The translations under genes were made by a program, and so were the position numbers. This document shows positions 40,011-54,208 of a stretch of 64,000 nucleotides of DNA, one piece after another (within the stretch, counting starts at the first letter, position 1; each line of letters opens with the position of its first letter). The notes under the pieces were generated by a model. It searched no databases. It was not told where the DNA came from and worked only from the letters and a program-made list of their open reading frames with translations. This DNA is from Pseudomonas frederiksbergensis (lineage in GTDB: Bacteria; Pseudomonadota; Gammaproteobacteria; Pseudomonadales; Pseudomonadaceae). The stretch is taken from positions 2,386,501-2,450,500 of the forward strand of contig NZ_CP018319.1 of the NCBI RefSeq assembly GCF_001952935.1, written 5' to 3'.

Positions 40011-40883
40011 ATGGCCGTCAAGAAACGAGGTCTCGGACGTGGACTGGATGCACTGCTGAGTGGTCCGACTGTCAGCTCGCTGGAAGAACAAGCGGTGCAG
40101 GCCGATCAGCGTGAACTGCAGCATCTGCCCCTGGACCTGATCCAGCGCGGCAAGTACCAGCCGCGCCGGGATATGGATCCTCAGGCGCTGGAAGAGCTGG
40201 CGCAGTCGATCAAGGCTCAGGGGGTGATGCAGCCGATTGTGGTTCGTCCGATTGGCAGCGGTCGCTTCGAAATCATCGCCGGCGAACGCCGCTGGCGCGC
40301 CAGCCAGCAAGCGGGCCAGGAAACCATCCCGGCGATGGTTCGCGATGTGCCGGATGAAACCGCGATCGCCATGGCGTTGATCGAGAACATCCAGCGCGAA
40401 GACCTCAATCCAATCGAAGAAGCGGTTGCGTTGCAGCGTTTGCAGCAGGAATTCCAGCTGACTCAGCAACAAGTGGCCGAAGCCGTGGGCAAATCCCGCG
40501 TGACCGTGGCCAACCTGCTACGCTTGATCGCGTTGCCGGAAGTCATCAAAACCATGCTGTCCCACGGCGACCTGGAAATGGGTCATGCACGTGCTTTGCT
40601 CGGTTTACCGGAAAATCAACAGGTTGAAGGGGCGCGACACGTTGTCGCACGGGGGCTGACTGTTCGCCAGACTGAAGCACTGGTTCGCCAGTGGTTGAGC
40701 GGTAAACAGGAACCTGCTGAACCGGTAAAGCCGGACCCGGATATCGCTCGACTCGAACAGCGTCTGGCTGAGCGCCTAGGCTCTGCGGTGCAGATTCGCC
40801 ACGGGAAAAAGGGGAAGGGACAGTTGGTGATCGGTTACAACTCCCTCGACGAGCTTCAAGGTGTACTTGCGCACATTCGCTGA
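40011..40883 (+). CDS. parB: Chromosome partitioning protein ParB
   Basis: 290 residues, ATG 40011. N-terminal ParB/CTPase domain with the GERRWRASQQAG motif and ENIQREDLNPIEEA, then an HTH (LTQQQVAEAVGKSRVTVANLLRL) that reads parS, and a C-terminal dimerisation segment. Its two target sites in this window are in recF at 27850 and 28480. Last gene before the atp promoter. Confidence 0.97.
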   Translation: MAVKKRGLGRGLDALLSGPTVSSLEEQAVQADQRELQHLPLDLIQRGKYQPRRDMDPQALEELAQSIKAQGVMQPIVVRPIGSGRFEIIAGERRWRASQQAGQETIPAMVRDVPDETAIAMALIENIQREDLNPIEEAVALQRLQQEFQLTQQQVAEAVGKSRVTVANLLRLIALPEVIKTMLSHGDLEMGHARALLGLPENQQVEGARHVVARGLTVRQTEALVRQWLSGKQEPAEPVKPDPDIARLEQRLAERLGSAVQIRHGKKGKGQLVIGYNSLDELQGVLAHIR

Positions 40884-40927
40884 AACATTTCCTCATGTAG
40901 CGTGCAGTCGGAAATACTACCTGACAG

Positions 40928-40956
40928 TTGAATAGGGGCAGAACCGCCCCTATACT
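40928..40956 (+). promoter_or_regulatory. Sigma-70 promoter of the atp operon
   Basis: TTGAAT, 17 bases, TATACT. The spacer is itself an inverted repeat (AGGGGC…GCCCC), an unusual feature. It lies about 75 bases before atpI. Confidence 0.85.
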
Positions 40957-41030
40957 CTGCGCGCATTTTGTCGGCACAAATTATGCCAAGTTATTGAATT
41001 CCGGCAGCCGATCATTGGGGAGCAAAAACG

Positions 41031-42324
<1,294 letters not shown>

Positions 42325-42442
42325 GACCAGTCTCGACTAGTCTGATGTCCCACTCGGTCAAACGAGTGGGTGCCCGAACAGGGCTATGAAACGATTTGTT
42401 TTACCGCTTTAAAATCTAAAAAACCTAAACCATACGACGTAA

Positions 42443-42715
<273 letters not shown>

Positions 42716-42771
42716 TTGCTCGAACCTTCGAGTAATTGGTGTGATGTGCAACGAACGAGCGAGGTGTTGGC

Positions 42772-43242
42772 GTGAACATTAATGCAACCCTGATTGGCCA
42801 GTCCGTTGCGTTCTTCATTTTTGTACTGTTTTGCATGAAGTTCGTGTGGCCTCCGGTCATCGCGGCTTTGCACGAACGTCAGAAGAAGATCGCGGATGGA
42901 CTGGATGCTGCCAGCCGAGCAGCTCGCGACCTGGAGTTGGCCCAAGAGAAAGCGGGTCATCAACTGCGCGAAGCAAAAGCTCAGGCAGCTGAAATCATTG
43001 AGCAAGCCAAGAAACGCGGTAACCAGATCGTTGAAGAGGCTGTTGAAAAAGCCCGTATCGACGCTGACCGTGTGAAGGTTCAGGCTCAGGCCGAGATCGA
43101 GCAGGAACTGAACAGTGTCAAAGACGCGCTGCGTGCCCAATTGGGTGCACTGGCCGTTGGCGGCGCCGAGAAGATCCTGGGTGCCACAATCGATCAAAAC
43201 GCGCACGCGGAGCTGGTAAACAAACTGGCTGCTGAAATTTAA
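42772..43242 (+). CDS. atpF: F1Fo ATP synthase subunit b
   Basis: 156 residues from GTG 42772. One N-terminal membrane helix ([19 protein letters not shown]) and then a long charged coiled coil ([24 protein letters not shown]…), the peripheral stalk. Standard length for a b subunit. Confidence 0.97.
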   Translation: MNINATLIGQSVAFFIFVLFCMKFVWPPVIAALHERQKKIADGLDAASRAARDLELAQEKAGHQLREAKAQAAEIIEQAKKRGNQIVEEAVEKARIDADRVKVQAQAEIEQELNSVKDALRAQLGALAVGGAEKILGATIDQNAHAELVNKLAAEI

Positions 43243-43254
43243 GCGAGGGCGATC

Positions 43255-43791
43255 ATGGCAGAATTGACCACGTTGGCCCGACCTTACGCTAAGGCAGCCT
43301 TCGAGCACGCCCAGGCCCACCAGCAACTGGCCTCTTGGTCAGCCATGCTCGGCCTGGCTGCAGCAGTGTCGCAAGATGACACCATGCAGCGCGTGCTCAA
43401 GGCCCCGCGACTGACGAGCGCAGACAAGGCCGCCACGTTTATTGACGTGTGCGGCGACAAGTTTGATGTGAAGGTACAGAACTTCATTAACGTCGTTTCC
43501 GAAAACGACCGTCTCCCGCTGTTGCCGGAGATCGCCGCTCTGTTTGACCTGTACAAGGCCGAACAAGAGAAATCGGTAGACGTTGAAGTCACCAGTGCTT
43601 TTGCATTGAACCAAGAACAGCAAGACAAACTCGCCAAGGTTCTCAGTGCACGACTCAACCGGGAAGTGCGCCTGCAAGTCGAGGAAGACAAATCCCTTAT
43701 TGGGGGCATTGTCATCCGCGCCGGCGACCTGGTAATCGATGGCTCGGTTCGCGGAAAACTCGCAAACCTTGCCGAAGCATTGAAATCTTGA
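43255..43791 (+). CDS. atpH: F1Fo ATP synthase subunit delta
   Basis: 178 residues. OSCP/delta family start [14 protein letters not shown] and C-terminal [20 protein letters not shown], both diagnostic. It joins F1 to the b stalk. Twelve bases after atpF. Confidence 0.97.
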   Translation: MAELTTLARPYAKAAFEHAQAHQQLASWSAMLGLAAAVSQDDTMQRVLKAPRLTSADKAATFIDVCGDKFDVKVQNFINVVSENDRLPLLPEIAALFDLYKAEQEKSVDVEVTSAFALNQEQQDKLAKVLSARLNREVRLQVEEDKSLIGGIVIRAGDLVIDGSVRGKLANLAEALKS

Positions 43792-43812
43792 GTTTGAAGG
43801 GGCAGCAGAGCA

Positions 43813-45357
43813 ATGCAGCAACTCAATCCTTCCGAAATAAGTGAAATTATCAAGGGCCGCATCGACAAGCTCGATGTGACCTCCCAAGCCCGTAACGAAG
43901 GCACTGTCGTCAGCGTATCTGACGGTATCGTGCGGATTCACGGTCTGGCCGACGTCATGTACGGCGAGATGATCGAGTTTCCGGGCGGCGTCTTCGGTAT
44001 GGCTCTCAACCTGGAGCAAGACTCCGTAGGTGCCGTTGTATTGGGCTCCTACCAGTCTCTGGCTGAAGGCATGAGCGCCAAGTGCACCGGCCGCATCCTC
44101 GAAGTTCCGGTTGGTAAGGAACTGCTGGGTCGCGTAGTCGACGCACTGGGTAACCCAGTTGACGGCAAAGGTCCGCTGAACAACACCGAGACCGATGCGG
44201 TCGAGAAAGTTGCTCCAGGCGTGATCTGGCGTAAGTCGGTAGACCAGCCTGTACAGACTGGCTACAAGGCTGTCGATGCCATGATCCCTGTCGGCCGTGG
44301 CCAGCGTGAGCTGATCATCGGTGACCGTCAGATCGGTAAAACCGCTCTGGCGATCGACGCGATCATCAACCAGAAAAACAGCGGCATTTTCTGCGTCTAC
44401 GTAGCGATCGGTCAGAAACAATCGACCATCGCCAACGTGGTTCGCAAGCTGGAAGAAAACGGCGCGCTGGCTAACACCATCGTCGTGGCTGCGAGCGCTT
44501 CGGAATCTGCAGCACTGCAGTTCCTGGCACCGTACTCCGGTTGCACCATGGGTGAATTCTTCCGCGACCGCGGTGAAGACGCACTGATCGTTTATGACGA
44601 TCTGTCCAAGCAAGCAGTGGCTTACCGCCAGATTTCCCTGCTGCTGCGCCGTCCACCAGGCCGTGAAGCTTACCCAGGCGACGTGTTCTATCTCCACTCC
44701 CGTCTGCTGGAGCGCGCATCCCGCGTTTCGGAAGAGTACGTAGAGAAGTTCACCAACGGCGCAGTGACCGGCAAAACCGGTTCCCTGACCGCACTGCCGA
44801 TCATCGAAACCCAGGCTGGCGACGTTTCCGCGTTCGTTCCGACCAACGTGATTTCCATCACCGACGGTCAGATCTTCCTGGAATCGGCCATGTTCAACTC
44901 CGGGATCCGTCCTGCTGTGAACGCCGGTGTTTCGGTATCCCGTGTGGGTGGTGCCGCTCAGACCAAGATCATCAAGAAGCTCTCCGGTGGTATCCGTACC
45001 GCTCTGGCTCAGTACCGTGAACTGGCGGCATTCGCCCAGTTCGCTTCTGACCTGGACGAAGCGACCCGTAAGCAACTTGAGCATGGTCAGCGCGTTACCG
45101 AGCTGATGAAGCAGAAGCAATACGCACCAATGTCGATCGCTGACATGGCGCTGTCGCTGTATGCCGCTGAGCGTGGGTTCCTGACTGACGTTGAAATCGC
45201 CAAGATCGGCAGCTTCGAACAAGCGCTGATTGCTTTCTTCAACCGCGATCACGCCGATTTGATGGCGAAGATCAACGTGAAGGGTGACTTCAATGACGAA
45301 ATCGACGCTGGCATGAAAGCCGGTATCGAGAAGTTCAAGGCCACCCAAACCTGGTAA
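43813..45357 (+). CDS. atpA: F1Fo ATP synthase subunit alpha
   Basis: 514 residues. P-loop [13 protein letters not shown] near 170 and the alpha-specific [18 protein letters not shown] and SRLLERASR segments. Non-catalytic nucleotide-binding subunit of the F1 hexamer. No insertion or lesion seen. Confidence 0.99.
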   Translation: MQQLNPSEISEIIKGRIDKLDVTSQARNEGTVVSVSDGIVRIHGLADVMYGEMIEFPGGVFGMALNLEQDSVGAVVLGSYQSLAEGMSAKCTGRILEVPVGKELLGRVVDALGNPVDGKGPLNNTETDAVEKVAPGVIWRKSVDQPVQTGYKAVDAMIPVGRGQRELIIGDRQIGKTALAIDAIINQKNSGIFCVYVAIGQKQSTIANVVRKLEENGALANTIVVAASASESAALQFLAPYSGCTMGEFFRDRGEDALIVYDDLSKQAVAYRQISLLLRRPPGREAYPGDVFYLHSRLLERASRVSEEYVEKFTNGAVTGKTGSLTALPIIETQAGDVSAFVPTNVISITDGQIFLESAMFNSGIRPAVNAGVSVSRVGGAAQTKIIKKLSGGIRTALAQYRELAAFAQFASDLDEATRKQLEHGQRVTELMKQKQYAPMSIADMALSLYAAERGFLTDVEIAKIGSFEQALIAFFNRDHADLMAKINVKGDFNDEIDAGMKAGIEKFKATQTW

Positions 45358-45407
45358 GCCGCAGCGGGAGCCGCAAGGCTCCCGCTTGCTAACCTGATAG
45401 GTGTTAC

Positions 45408-46268
45408 ATGGCAGGCGCAAAAGAGATTCGCAGTAAGATTGCGAGCATCAAAAGCACGCAAAAGATTACCAGCGCCATGGAAAAAGTGGCGGTCAGTAAA
45501 ATGCGCAAGGCACAAATGCGCATGGCTGCTAGCCGTCCTTACGCGGAGCGCATCCGCCAGGTTATTGGTCATTTGGCCAACGCCAACCCGGAATATCGCC
45601 ACCCCTTCATGATCGAGCGTGAAATCAAGCGCGTCGGTTATGTCGTAGTGAGCAGTGACCGTGGTCTGTGTGGTGGCTTGAACACCAACCTGTTCAAGGC
45701 CCTGGTCAAGGACATGGCGGTAAACCGCGAAAACGGCGTCGAGATCGACCTGTGTGTTGTTGGTAGCAAGGGTGCGGCTTTCTTCCGCAACTTCGGCGGC
45801 AACGTCGTTGCAGCTATCAGCCACCTGGGCGAAGAGCCGTCGATCAATGATCTGATTGGCAGCGTCAAGGTGATGCTGGATGCCTACCTGGACGGCCGTA
45901 TTGATCGCCTGTCCGTGGTGTCCAACAAGTTCATCAACACCATGACGCAACAGCCTACTGTGGAGCAGTTGATTCCACTGGAGGCGACCGCGGATAAATC
46001 GCTCAAGCATCACTGGGACTATCTCTACGAACCGGATGCCAAAGAGCTGCTTGACGGCTTGATGGTCCGTTACGTCGAGTCGCAGGTCTACCAGGCGGTG
46101 GTCGAGAACAACGCGGCTGAACAAGCTGCGCGGATGATCGCGATGAAGAACGCTACCGACAACGCCGGTGATTTGATCAGCGATTTGCAGCTGGTCTACA
46201 ACAAGGCGCGTCAGGCTGCGATCACCCAAGAGATCTCGGAAATCGTCGGCGGCGCTGCCGCGGTTTAA
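45408..46268 (+). CDS. atpG: F1Fo ATP synthase subunit gamma
   Basis: 286 residues, [20 protein letters not shown] at the start and [20 protein letters not shown] [20 protein letters not shown] at the end, the central shaft of F1. The [11 protein letters not shown] loop is conserved. Length standard for gammaproteobacteria. Confidence 0.98.
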   Translation: MAGAKEIRSKIASIKSTQKITSAMEKVAVSKMRKAQMRMAASRPYAERIRQVIGHLANANPEYRHPFMIEREIKRVGYVVVSSDRGLCGGLNTNLFKALVKDMAVNRENGVEIDLCVVGSKGAAFFRNFGGNVVAAISHLGEEPSINDLIGSVKVMLDAYLDGRIDRLSVVSNKFINTMTQQPTVEQLIPLEATADKSLKHHWDYLYEPDAKELLDGLMVRYVESQVYQAVVENNAAEQAARMIAMKNATDNAGDLISDLQLVYNKARQAAITQEISEIVGGAAAV

Positions 46269-47675
<1,407 letters not shown>

Positions 47676-47720
47676 TCCCGGCGCCCGGCAACGGGCGCTA
47701 ATTTAGGTTGAGGCAATCAG

Positions 47721-48146
47721 ATGGCTATGACAGTCCATTGCGATATCGTCAGCGCGGAAGGGGAAATCTTTTCCGGCCTGGTCGAGATGGTGGTTGCGCA
47801 CGGTGCACTGGGTGATCTTGGTATCGCCCTGGGTCACGCGCCGCTGATCACTAATCTCAAGCCGGGTCCTATCCGCCTGATCAAGCAGGGCGGGGAAGAG
47901 GAGGTGTATTACATCTCCGGCGGTTTCCTCGAGGTTCAGCCGAACATGGTCAAGGTACTTGCCGACACTGTGCAACGTGCTGCCGACCTGGACGAAGCCT
48001 CCGCTCAGGAAGCCGTTAAGGCTGCCGAGAAGGCCTTGCATGAACGAGGTGCAGAATTCGATTACGGTTCTGCTGCCGCACGTCTGGCCGAGGCTGCAGC
48101 TCAGCTGCGCACCGTCCAGCAGATCCGCAAGAAGTTCGGCCACTAA
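47721..48146 (+). CDS. atpC: F1Fo ATP synthase subunit epsilon
   Basis: 141 residues. N-terminal beta barrel ([30 protein letters not shown]) and a C-terminal helical hairpin ([27 protein letters not shown]) that can inhibit F1. Last gene of the operon, followed by a terminator. Confidence 0.98.
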   Translation: MAMTVHCDIVSAEGEIFSGLVEMVVAHGALGDLGIALGHAPLITNLKPGPIRLIKQGGEEEVYYISGGFLEVQPNMVKVLADTVQRAADLDEASAQEAVKAAEKALHERGAEFDYGSAAARLAEAAAQLRTVQQIRKKFGH

Positions 48147-48174
48147 TAGGCCACCGCTTGTTGTGCGATTGATT

Positions 48175-48204
48175 AAAAAGGGTAGCCTCGGCTACCCTTT
48201 TTTC
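48175..48204 (+). terminator. Terminator of the atp operon
   Basis: AAAAGGGTAGCC, loop TC, GGCTACCCTTTT, then TTCTTTTT. Confidence 0.92.
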
Positions 48205-48261
48205 TTTTTAGAATTCAAAACCTGGTCGCAGCCGCTGACCACCCAGGATTGGTAGCCAGTC

Positions 48262-49629
48262 ATGTCTTTAGAAATCGTTATCCTCGCTGCTGGTCAAGGC
48301 ACTCGCATGCGTTCGGCACTGCCGAAAGTGCTGCATCCGATTGCCGGCAACTCGATGCTAGGCCATGTTATCCACAGCGCCCGGCAACTTGATCCACAGC
48401 GCATCCACGTGGTGATCGGCCATGGCGCCGATGCCGTGCGCGAGCGTCTGGCCGCTGATGATCTGAATTTCGTCCTGCAGGACAAACAGCTTGGGACTGG
48501 CCACGCCGTTGCTCAAGCGGTGCCTTTCATTGAGTCCGACACCGTCCTGATTCTTTACGGCGACGTGCCATTGATCGAAGTCGAGACCCTGCAACGTCTG
48601 CTCAAGCAAGTAGCGCCGCAGCAATTGGGTTTGTTGACAGTAGAACTGGATGATCCGACGGGCTATGGCCGCATTGTCCGCAACGCCGAGGGCAAAGTGA
48701 CAGCCATCGTCGAGCAGAAAGACGCCAACGAAACCGAACGTGCGATCACTGAAGGCAACACCGGCATTCTGGCCCTGCCGTTCGCGCAATTGGCTGGCTG
48801 GATGAGCCGTCTTTCGAACAACAACGCTCAGGGCGAGTACTACCTGACCGACGTGATCGAGATGGCAGTCAGTGACGGTCTGGTGGTGGCCACCGAGCAA
48901 CCGCATGACGCCATGGAAGTGCAGGGCGCCAACGACCGCAAGCAGCTTTCCGAGCTTGAGCGTCACTATCAACTGCGCGCTGGTCGTCGGTTGATGGCTG
49001 AGGGCGTGACCCTGCGTGATCCTGCTCGTTTCGATGTACGCGGTGAAATCACCGTCGGCCGCGACGTGCTGATCGACATCAACGTGATCCTCGAAGGCAA
49101 GGTCGTTATCGAGGATGACGTGGTGATCGGCCCGAACTGCGTGATCAAGGACAGCACCTTGCGCAAAGGTGTGGTGATCAAGGCTAACAGCCACATCGAT
49201 GGCGCGGTGCTCGGTGAAGGCAGCGACGCCGGCCCGTTCGCGCGTTTGCGTCCAGGTACTGTGCTGGAAGCCCGCGCCCATGTGGGTAACTTTGTCGAGT
49301 TGAAAAACGCTCACCTGGGCGAAGGCGCAAAAGCCGGTCATCTGACCTATCTGGGCGATGCCGAGATCGGCGCACGTACCAACATCGGCGCGGGCACCAT
49401 CACTTGCAACTATGACGGCGCCAATAAGTGGAAAACCGTGCTGGGTGAAGATGTGTTCATCGGTTCCAACAACTCGTTGGTTGCGCCTGTGGATATCTCT
49501 TCCGGGGCAACCACTGCGGCTGGTTCGACCATTACGCAGAATGTGGATAACTTGCAGTTGGCCGTGGGCCGTGCGCGGCAGAAGAATATCGACGGTTGGA
49601 AACGACCGGAGAAGATTAAGAAAAGCTGA
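48262..49629 (+). CDS. glmU: Bifunctional GlcNAc-1-P uridyltransferase / GlcN-1-P acetyltransferase
   Basis: 455 residues. N-terminal nucleotidyltransferase with [14 protein letters not shown] and GDVPLI; C-terminal left-handed beta helix of hexapeptide repeats with the acetyltransferase residues around [22 protein letters not shown] and [13 protein letters not shown]. It makes UDP-GlcNAc for peptidoglycan and lipopolysaccharide. Perfect DnaA boxes at 48368 and 49542 lie within it. Confidence 0.98.
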   Translation: MSLEIVILAAGQGTRMRSALPKVLHPIAGNSMLGHVIHSARQLDPQRIHVVIGHGADAVRERLAADDLNFVLQDKQLGTGHAVAQAVPFIESDTVLILYGDVPLIEVETLQRLLKQVAPQQLGLLTVELDDPTGYGRIVRNAEGKVTAIVEQKDANETERAITEGNTGILALPFAQLAGWMSRLSNNNAQGEYYLTDVIEMAVSDGLVVATEQPHDAMEVQGANDRKQLSELERHYQLRAGRRLMAEGVTLRDPARFDVRGEITVGRDVLIDINVILEGKVVIEDDVVIGPNCVIKDSTLRKGVVIKANSHIDGAVLGEGSDAGPFARLRPGTVLEARAHVGNFVELKNAHLGEGAKAGHLTYLGDAEIGARTNIGAGTITCNYDGANKWKTVLGEDVFIGSNNSLVAPVDISSGATTAAGSTITQNVDNLQLAVGRARQKNIDGWKRPEKIKKS

Positions 49630-49683
49630 GTTATCCACATATTTGTGACCTGCTTAAGTTATTCACAGGCAGCACCATCGAAT

Positions 49684-49746
49684 TCGCGGGCAAGCCCGCT
49701 CCCACATGGATCTCGCAAAACCTGTGGGAGCGGGCTTGCCCGCGAT
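49684..49746. repeat. Paired REP element
   Basis: TCGCGGGCAAGCCCGCTCCC and its inverse GGGAGCGGGCTTGCCCGCGA flank a 20-odd-base centre. This is the common fluorescens/putida-group intergenic palindrome arranged head to head (REPIN-like). Confidence 0.9.
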
Positions 49747-49843
49747 GCTTTTATCCACAGGTCTTTTTATCGCCCCGCGCTTGACGTTGTTTCGCCAATA
49801 GGTTTTGATTGCTTCCGCTATCTTTCGAATCGAAACTTAAGCT

Positions 49844-50620
49844 ATGTCGAAACGCAATACACCTCAACGCCGTCACAACATCCTCGCCTTGCTCAATGAG
49901 CAGGGCGAAGTCAGTGTGGATGAGCTGGCCAAGCGCTTCGAAACGTCGGAAGTCACGATCCGCAAAGATCTCGCCGCGCTTGAGAGCAACGGTTTGCTGC
50001 TGCGCCGTTATGGCGGAGCGATCACCTTGCCTCAAGAACTCGTAGCCGACCTCGGTCAGCCGATATCCAAATACAAACAAGCCATCGCTCGCGCCGCCGT
50101 TGGGCGGATTCGCGAGCATGCGCGGATCATCATCGACAGCGGCAGCACGACGGCGGCGATGATCCCGGAACTCGGCCAGCAACCGGGCCTGGTCGTGATG
50201 ACCAACTCCCTGCACGTCGCTAATGCCTTGTGCGAACTTGAGCATGAGCCGGTCCTGTTGATGACCGGCGGCACCTGGGATCCGCACTCCGAGTCTTTTC
50301 AGGGGCAGGTGGCCGAGCAGGTACTACGCTCATACGATTTCGACCAGTTGTTCATCGGTGCCGATGGCATCGACCTGGTTCGCGGCACCACCACCTTCAA
50401 CGAACTGCTTGGGCTGAGCCGGGTCATGGCAGAAGTCGCCCGGGAAGTGGTTGTCATGGTGGAGGCCGACAAGATCGGCCGCAAGATTCCCAACCTGGAG
50501 CTGCCCTGGAGCAGCGTCCATACCCTTATAACCGATGATCGCCTGCCGCTCGAGGCACGGGATCAGATACGGGCCCGCGGAATCAACTTGATCCTAGCGG
50601 CTGTCAGTCAGGAGAAATAG
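49844..50620 (+). CDS. glmR: DeoR-family regulator next to glmS
   Basis: 258 residues. DeoR-type winged helix at 5-58 ([39 protein letters not shown]) and a sugar-phosphate-binding DeoRC domain with [15 protein letters not shown] and FIGADGIDL. It ends one base before glmS. The equivalent P. aeruginosa gene is named glmR, and regulation of glmS by amino-sugar phosphate is inferred from this. The start codon ATG 49844 has no strong ribosome binding site. Confidence 0.9.
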   Translation: MSKRNTPQRRHNILALLNEQGEVSVDELAKRFETSEVTIRKDLAALESNGLLLRRYGGAITLPQELVADLGQPISKYKQAIARAAVGRIREHARIIIDSGSTTAAMIPELGQQPGLVVMTNSLHVANALCELEHEPVLLMTGGTWDPHSESFQGQVAEQVLRSYDFDQLFIGADGIDLVRGTTTFNELLGLSRVMAEVAREVVVMVEADKIGRKIPNLELPWSSVHTLITDDRLPLEARDQIRARGINLILAAVSQEK

Positions 50621-50621
50621 C

Positions 50622-52454
50622 ATGTGTGGAATTGTCGGCGCAGTCGCAGAACGTAACATTACCGCCATCCTGCTCGAGGGCTTGAAACGCCTGGAATACC
50701 GTGGCTATGACAGTGCCGGTGTGGCGGTCTACACCAATGACGAACAGCTTGTGCGCCTGCGTCGCCCGGGCAAGGTCAGTGAATTGGAACTGGCGCTGGC
50801 CGAAGAGCCGCTGGTCGGCCGCCTGGGTATTGCCCACACCCGCTGGGCCACCCACGGTGCGCCGTGCGAGCGCAACGCTCACCCGCATTTTTCCAATGAT
50901 CTGGCGGTGGTGCACAACGGCATCATCGAGAACCACGAAGCCCTGCGCGAGCAACTGAAAGCCTTGGGTTACGTGTTCACCTCGGACACTGACACCGAAG
51001 TCATTGCTCACCTGTTGCACCACAAACTCAAGGATCTGCCTGATCTGACCGTGGCCCTGAAGGCTACTGTCAAAGAGCTGCACGGTGCTTACGGTCTGGC
51101 GGTGATCAGTGCTCGGCAACCGGATCGTCTGGTCGCCGCCCGCAGCGGCAGCCCGCTGGTCATCGGTTTGGGGATGGGTGAAAACTTCCTGGCTTCCGAT
51201 CAGTTGGCTCTGCGCCAAGTCACTGATCGCTTCATGTACCTGGAAGAAGGCGATATCGCCGAAATTCGCCGTGACAGCGTGCAGATCTGGGACGTGAGCG
51301 GCCAAGTGGTCGAGCGTGAGTCGGTGCAGTACCGCGATGGTGCCGAAGCCGCTGATAAAGGTGAATTCCGCCACTACATGCTCAAGGAAATTCATGAGCA
51401 ACCGGTGGTGGTGCAGCGCACCCTGGAAGGTCGCATCAGCCACAATCAAGTGCTGGTGGAAGCGTTCGGTCCACAGGCTGCCGAGCTGTTCGCCAAAGTG
51501 CGTAACGTGCAGATTGTCGCGTGCGGCACCAGCTACCACGCCGGCATGGTTGCCCGTTACTGGCTCGAAGAACTGGCCGGCATCCCGTGCCAGGTCGAAG
51601 TCGCCAGCGAGTTCCGCTACCGCAAGGTGGTCGTACAGGCCGACACGCTATTCGTGACCATTTCCCAGTCCGGCGAAACCGCCGACACCCTGGCTGCACT
51701 GCGTAACGCCAAAGAGTTGGGTTATCTCGCGAGCCTGGCGATTTGCAACGTCGGCATCAGCTCATTGGTGCGTGAATCCGACCTGACTTTGCTGACCCAG
51801 GCCGGTCGCGAAATCGGTGTGGCTTCGACCAAAGCGTTCACCACTCAATTGGTCGGTCTGCTGTTGCTGACCTTGTCCCTGGGCCAGGTTCGCGGCACGT
51901 TGGCCAACGGCATCGAAGCCACGTTGGTCGAAGAGTTGCGTCGCCTGCCAACCCGCCTCGGCGAAGCCCTGGCCATGGACGGTACCGTCGAAAAAATCGC
52001 CGAGCTGTTCGCCGAGAAAAACCACACCCTGTTCCTCGGTCGTGGTGCGCAATTCCCGGTGGCAATGGAAGGGGCGCTCAAGCTCAAGGAAATCTCCTAC
52101 ATCCACGCCGAAGCCTATCCGGCCGGTGAACTGAAACACGGCCCGTTGGCGCTTGTGGATAACGACATGCCAGTGGTCACCGTGGCACCAAACAACGAGC
52201 TGCTGGAGAAGTTGAAATCCAACCTCCAGGAAGTCCGCGCCCGTGGCGGCGAGTTGATTGTCTTCGCAGACGAACAAGCAGGCATGACCAATGGCGAAGG
52301 CACTCATGTTGTGCAAATGCCGCACATCCACGACATCCTGTCGCCGATCCTCTACACCATTCCGCTGCAGTTGCTCTCGTATTACGTTGCCGTGTTGAAG
52401 GGAACTGACGTTGACCAGCCGCGTAACCTGGCGAAGTCGGTGACGGTGGAATAA
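50622..52454 (+). CDS. glmS: Glutamine-fructose-6-phosphate aminotransferase
   Basis: 610 residues. Catalytic Cys2 after Met ([12 protein letters not shown]), glutaminase domain with [11 protein letters not shown], then two SIS domains ([31 protein letters not shown]) and a terminal LAKSVTVE. It makes glucosamine-6-phosphate, the first step toward UDP-GlcNAc, feeding GlmU. Its 3' end is the Tn7 TnsD recognition site. A perfect DnaA box lies at 52154-52162. Confidence 0.99.
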   Translation: MCGIVGAVAERNITAILLEGLKRLEYRGYDSAGVAVYTNDEQLVRLRRPGKVSELELALAEEPLVGRLGIAHTRWATHGAPCERNAHPHFSNDLAVVHNGIIENHEALREQLKALGYVFTSDTDTEVIAHLLHHKLKDLPDLTVALKATVKELHGAYGLAVISARQPDRLVAARSGSPLVIGLGMGENFLASDQLALRQVTDRFMYLEEGDIAEIRRDSVQIWDVSGQVVERESVQYRDGAEAADKGEFRHYMLKEIHEQPVVVQRTLEGRISHNQVLVEAFGPQAAELFAKVRNVQIVACGTSYHAGMVARYWLEELAGIPCQVEVASEFRYRKVVVQADTLFVTISQSGETADTLAALRNAKELGYLASLAICNVGISSLVRESDLTLLTQAGREIGVASTKAFTTQLVGLLLLTLSLGQVRGTLANGIEATLVEELRRLPTRLGEALAMDGTVEKIAELFAEKNHTLFLGRGAQFPVAMEGALKLKEISYIHAEAYPAGELKHGPLALVDNDMPVVTVAPNNELLEKLKSNLQEVRARGGELIVFADEQAGMTNGEGTHVVQMPHIHDILSPILYTIPLQLLSYYVAVLKGTDVDQPRNLAKSVTVE

Positions 52455-52490
52455 ACGATTTACGCAGGAGCACAACAGGTGCTCCTGCGT
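52419..52490 (+). other. attTn7: attTn7, unoccupied, with glmS terminator
   Basis: The last codons of glmS (…CTGGCGAAGTCGGTGACGG) form the known TnsD site; insertion would be about 25 bases after the stop, near 52479. That point falls in the loop/stem of the terminator ACGCAGGAGC / GCTCCTGCGT (52462-52471, 52481-52490). The sequence is continuous, so no Tn7 element is present here. Confidence 0.85.
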
Positions 52491-52562
52491 AGTTGTTCCA
52501 GTGCTGTGCTTTAGTTCTGTGTGAAAGGCAACTCCCGTTTGTAAGTGGCGTACGGGGGCGCG

Positions 52563-53867
52563 TCAGTGCGCAAACGCTTCAGGGTATTTGTCCAGGTAGG
52601 CATCATTGAGCTGCGTATCCGGGGAACGCATGAAAGTTTTGAAATCGGGTACCAGAAAGACCAGCAGAGACAACAGCAGCACCATGACACCCAGCAGCGT
52701 GATTGTCAGTGCAACCCCCAGATCGGCGATCAGGGTGTTCATCGCAAAACTGCCCAAGGGGCTGGCCGCCGCAGACAGAAATGAAACCGTGGCAAAAATC
52801 CGGTTGCGATGGAGCTTGGGCGTCGCCAGCAGCCTCACTGCGGAGGTGGGGATGTTGATCAACATCAGGCCTACACCGCCGCAGAAAAAGGCCGCGGGTA
52901 CGATGAACGACGATGAAACGGTGCCGACCACAACCAGATTGCACCCCAGTAATGCAAAACCTGCGGACACACACATGTCACGGGGAACCCGGTCGGATAA
53001 CCAGCCGATGATCTTGTAACTACCCGCCAGAATGCCCAGCCCGAAACACGAATCCAGCAGACCAATGTATGTGACCGGGTAATGGATGACGTCCTTTACG
53101 TACAGTGGAATCAGAATAGTGAAGAACGGAAACAGGGCAAAGTTGATCAACATTGCAATGATGGCCAGGTAAAACTCGACTTTCACTCCGTAAACCACTT
53201 TGAAACCGGAATAGATCATGCTGAAGCTGCTGGCATCCCGGGCTTTTTCGCCTTTTCCTGTCGCGCCGATATGGCTCGGGATGGTCGCGATCAACATCCC
53301 GGCGATGAGAATCGCAAAAAAATCGGCAGCAAAGGCGAACGTGATACCGAACCCGTAAATCAACCCGCTGGCCAGTAGCGGCCCCAGCAGAATAGAAAAG
53401 GACGACATCACGCTTTTGGTTCGAAAGGCCAGGGAGACTTTATCGTCGTTTGCGAACAAAGGAATGATCGAAGCCTGGAGAGGATCGCGCACGCCAACGA
53501 TCGCACTGCTGATCATCATCAGCGCGCCCACCGCCCAGGGGTTGAACGACCCCGTGGCGGACAGCATCACCATCAACAGCGCTGTCAGCAGGCTGATCCA
53601 TGAGGCCAGCTTGATGATCAGGACTTTGTTGTACTTGTCCCCCAGCCATCCCAACAGGGGTTTGGCTAACACCTCCGCTGCAATGGAACAGGCAATCATG
53701 TTGGCGAAGTAGAGCGCAGAGCCTGTTTCCTGCAAGGCCCACCACGCCACCGCCAGTTGATTGCACCGTCCCCCCAGAACCATCAACAAAAAACTGAATT
53801 GCACTTTCAGCAGACGCCGGTCGATGCCGGGAAAGCCCCACGTAATGCCTGAAAAATTTGCACTCAT
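52563..53867 (-). CDS. Major facilitator superfamily transporter
   Basis: 434 residues from ATG 53867 (MSANFSGITWGFPG), chosen over the longer frame to 53966 because the extra N-terminus is polar and unlike a transporter. About 12 hydrophobic segments; MFS motif A as GWLGDKYNK after helix 2 and a repeat, GWLSDRVPRD, in the second half. The pattern is closest to EntS-like exporters of the MFS family, but substrate cannot be assigned. Divergent from the LysR gene and convergent with glmS. Confidence 0.85.
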   Translation of the reverse strand: MSANFSGITWGFPGIDRRLLKVQFSFLLMVLGGRCNQLAVAWWALQETGSALYFANMIACSIAAEVLAKPLLGWLGDKYNKVLIIKLASWISLLTALLMVMLSATGSFNPWAVGALMMISSAIVGVRDPLQASIIPLFANDDKVSLAFRTKSVMSSFSILLGPLLASGLIYGFGITFAFAADFFAILIAGMLIATIPSHIGATGKGEKARDASSFSMIYSGFKVVYGVKVEFYLAIIAMLINFALFPFFTILIPLYVKDVIHYPVTYIGLLDSCFGLGILAGSYKIIGWLSDRVPRDMCVSAGFALLGCNLVVVGTVSSSFIVPAAFFCGGVGLMLINIPTSAVRLLATPKLHRNRIFATVSFLSAAASPLGSFAMNTLIADLGVALTITLLGVMVLLLSLLVFLVPDFKTFMRSPDTQLNDAYLDKYPEAFAH

Positions 53868-54208
53868 TGACGAACCTTTGATCCAGATAGGGCGACTGTG
53901 CAAGTAGAGGCATTCGCCAGATATCGCTCGAACCACCCTTAAGGCGGGCAGTACCGAGTTCTTCATCGTGCTTGATGAAGACTTTGAGCAGAATTAGTTA
54001 TCCACAGCCACCTGCAGGTGCTCTAGATACTCTGATGACGGTCAGGCTTTAGCGAGATGTTTTTCGCGAGACGCTTTGCAGTATCAAATTTGTCTGCAGA
54101 GCGCATGCATTTCTAAACCTAAGCGTAATCTCTGGCTTTGGAATCAGGGCCAACATACTAGGCGCTGGTGCAGGCTGCGAACTTCCGATTTTTACTGAGG
54201 ACACACCC
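53868..54208. other. Divergent intergenic region, MFS / LysR
   Basis: 341 bases. Holds a perfect DnaA box at 53998-54006. No gene; promoters for the two divergent genes must lie here but none is clear enough to mark. Confidence 0.6.

Noticed and set aside
43339..45420. A 693-codon open frame antisense to atpH-atpA
   Set aside because: Shadow of two highly expressed genes with strong codon bias; no start signal and no family.
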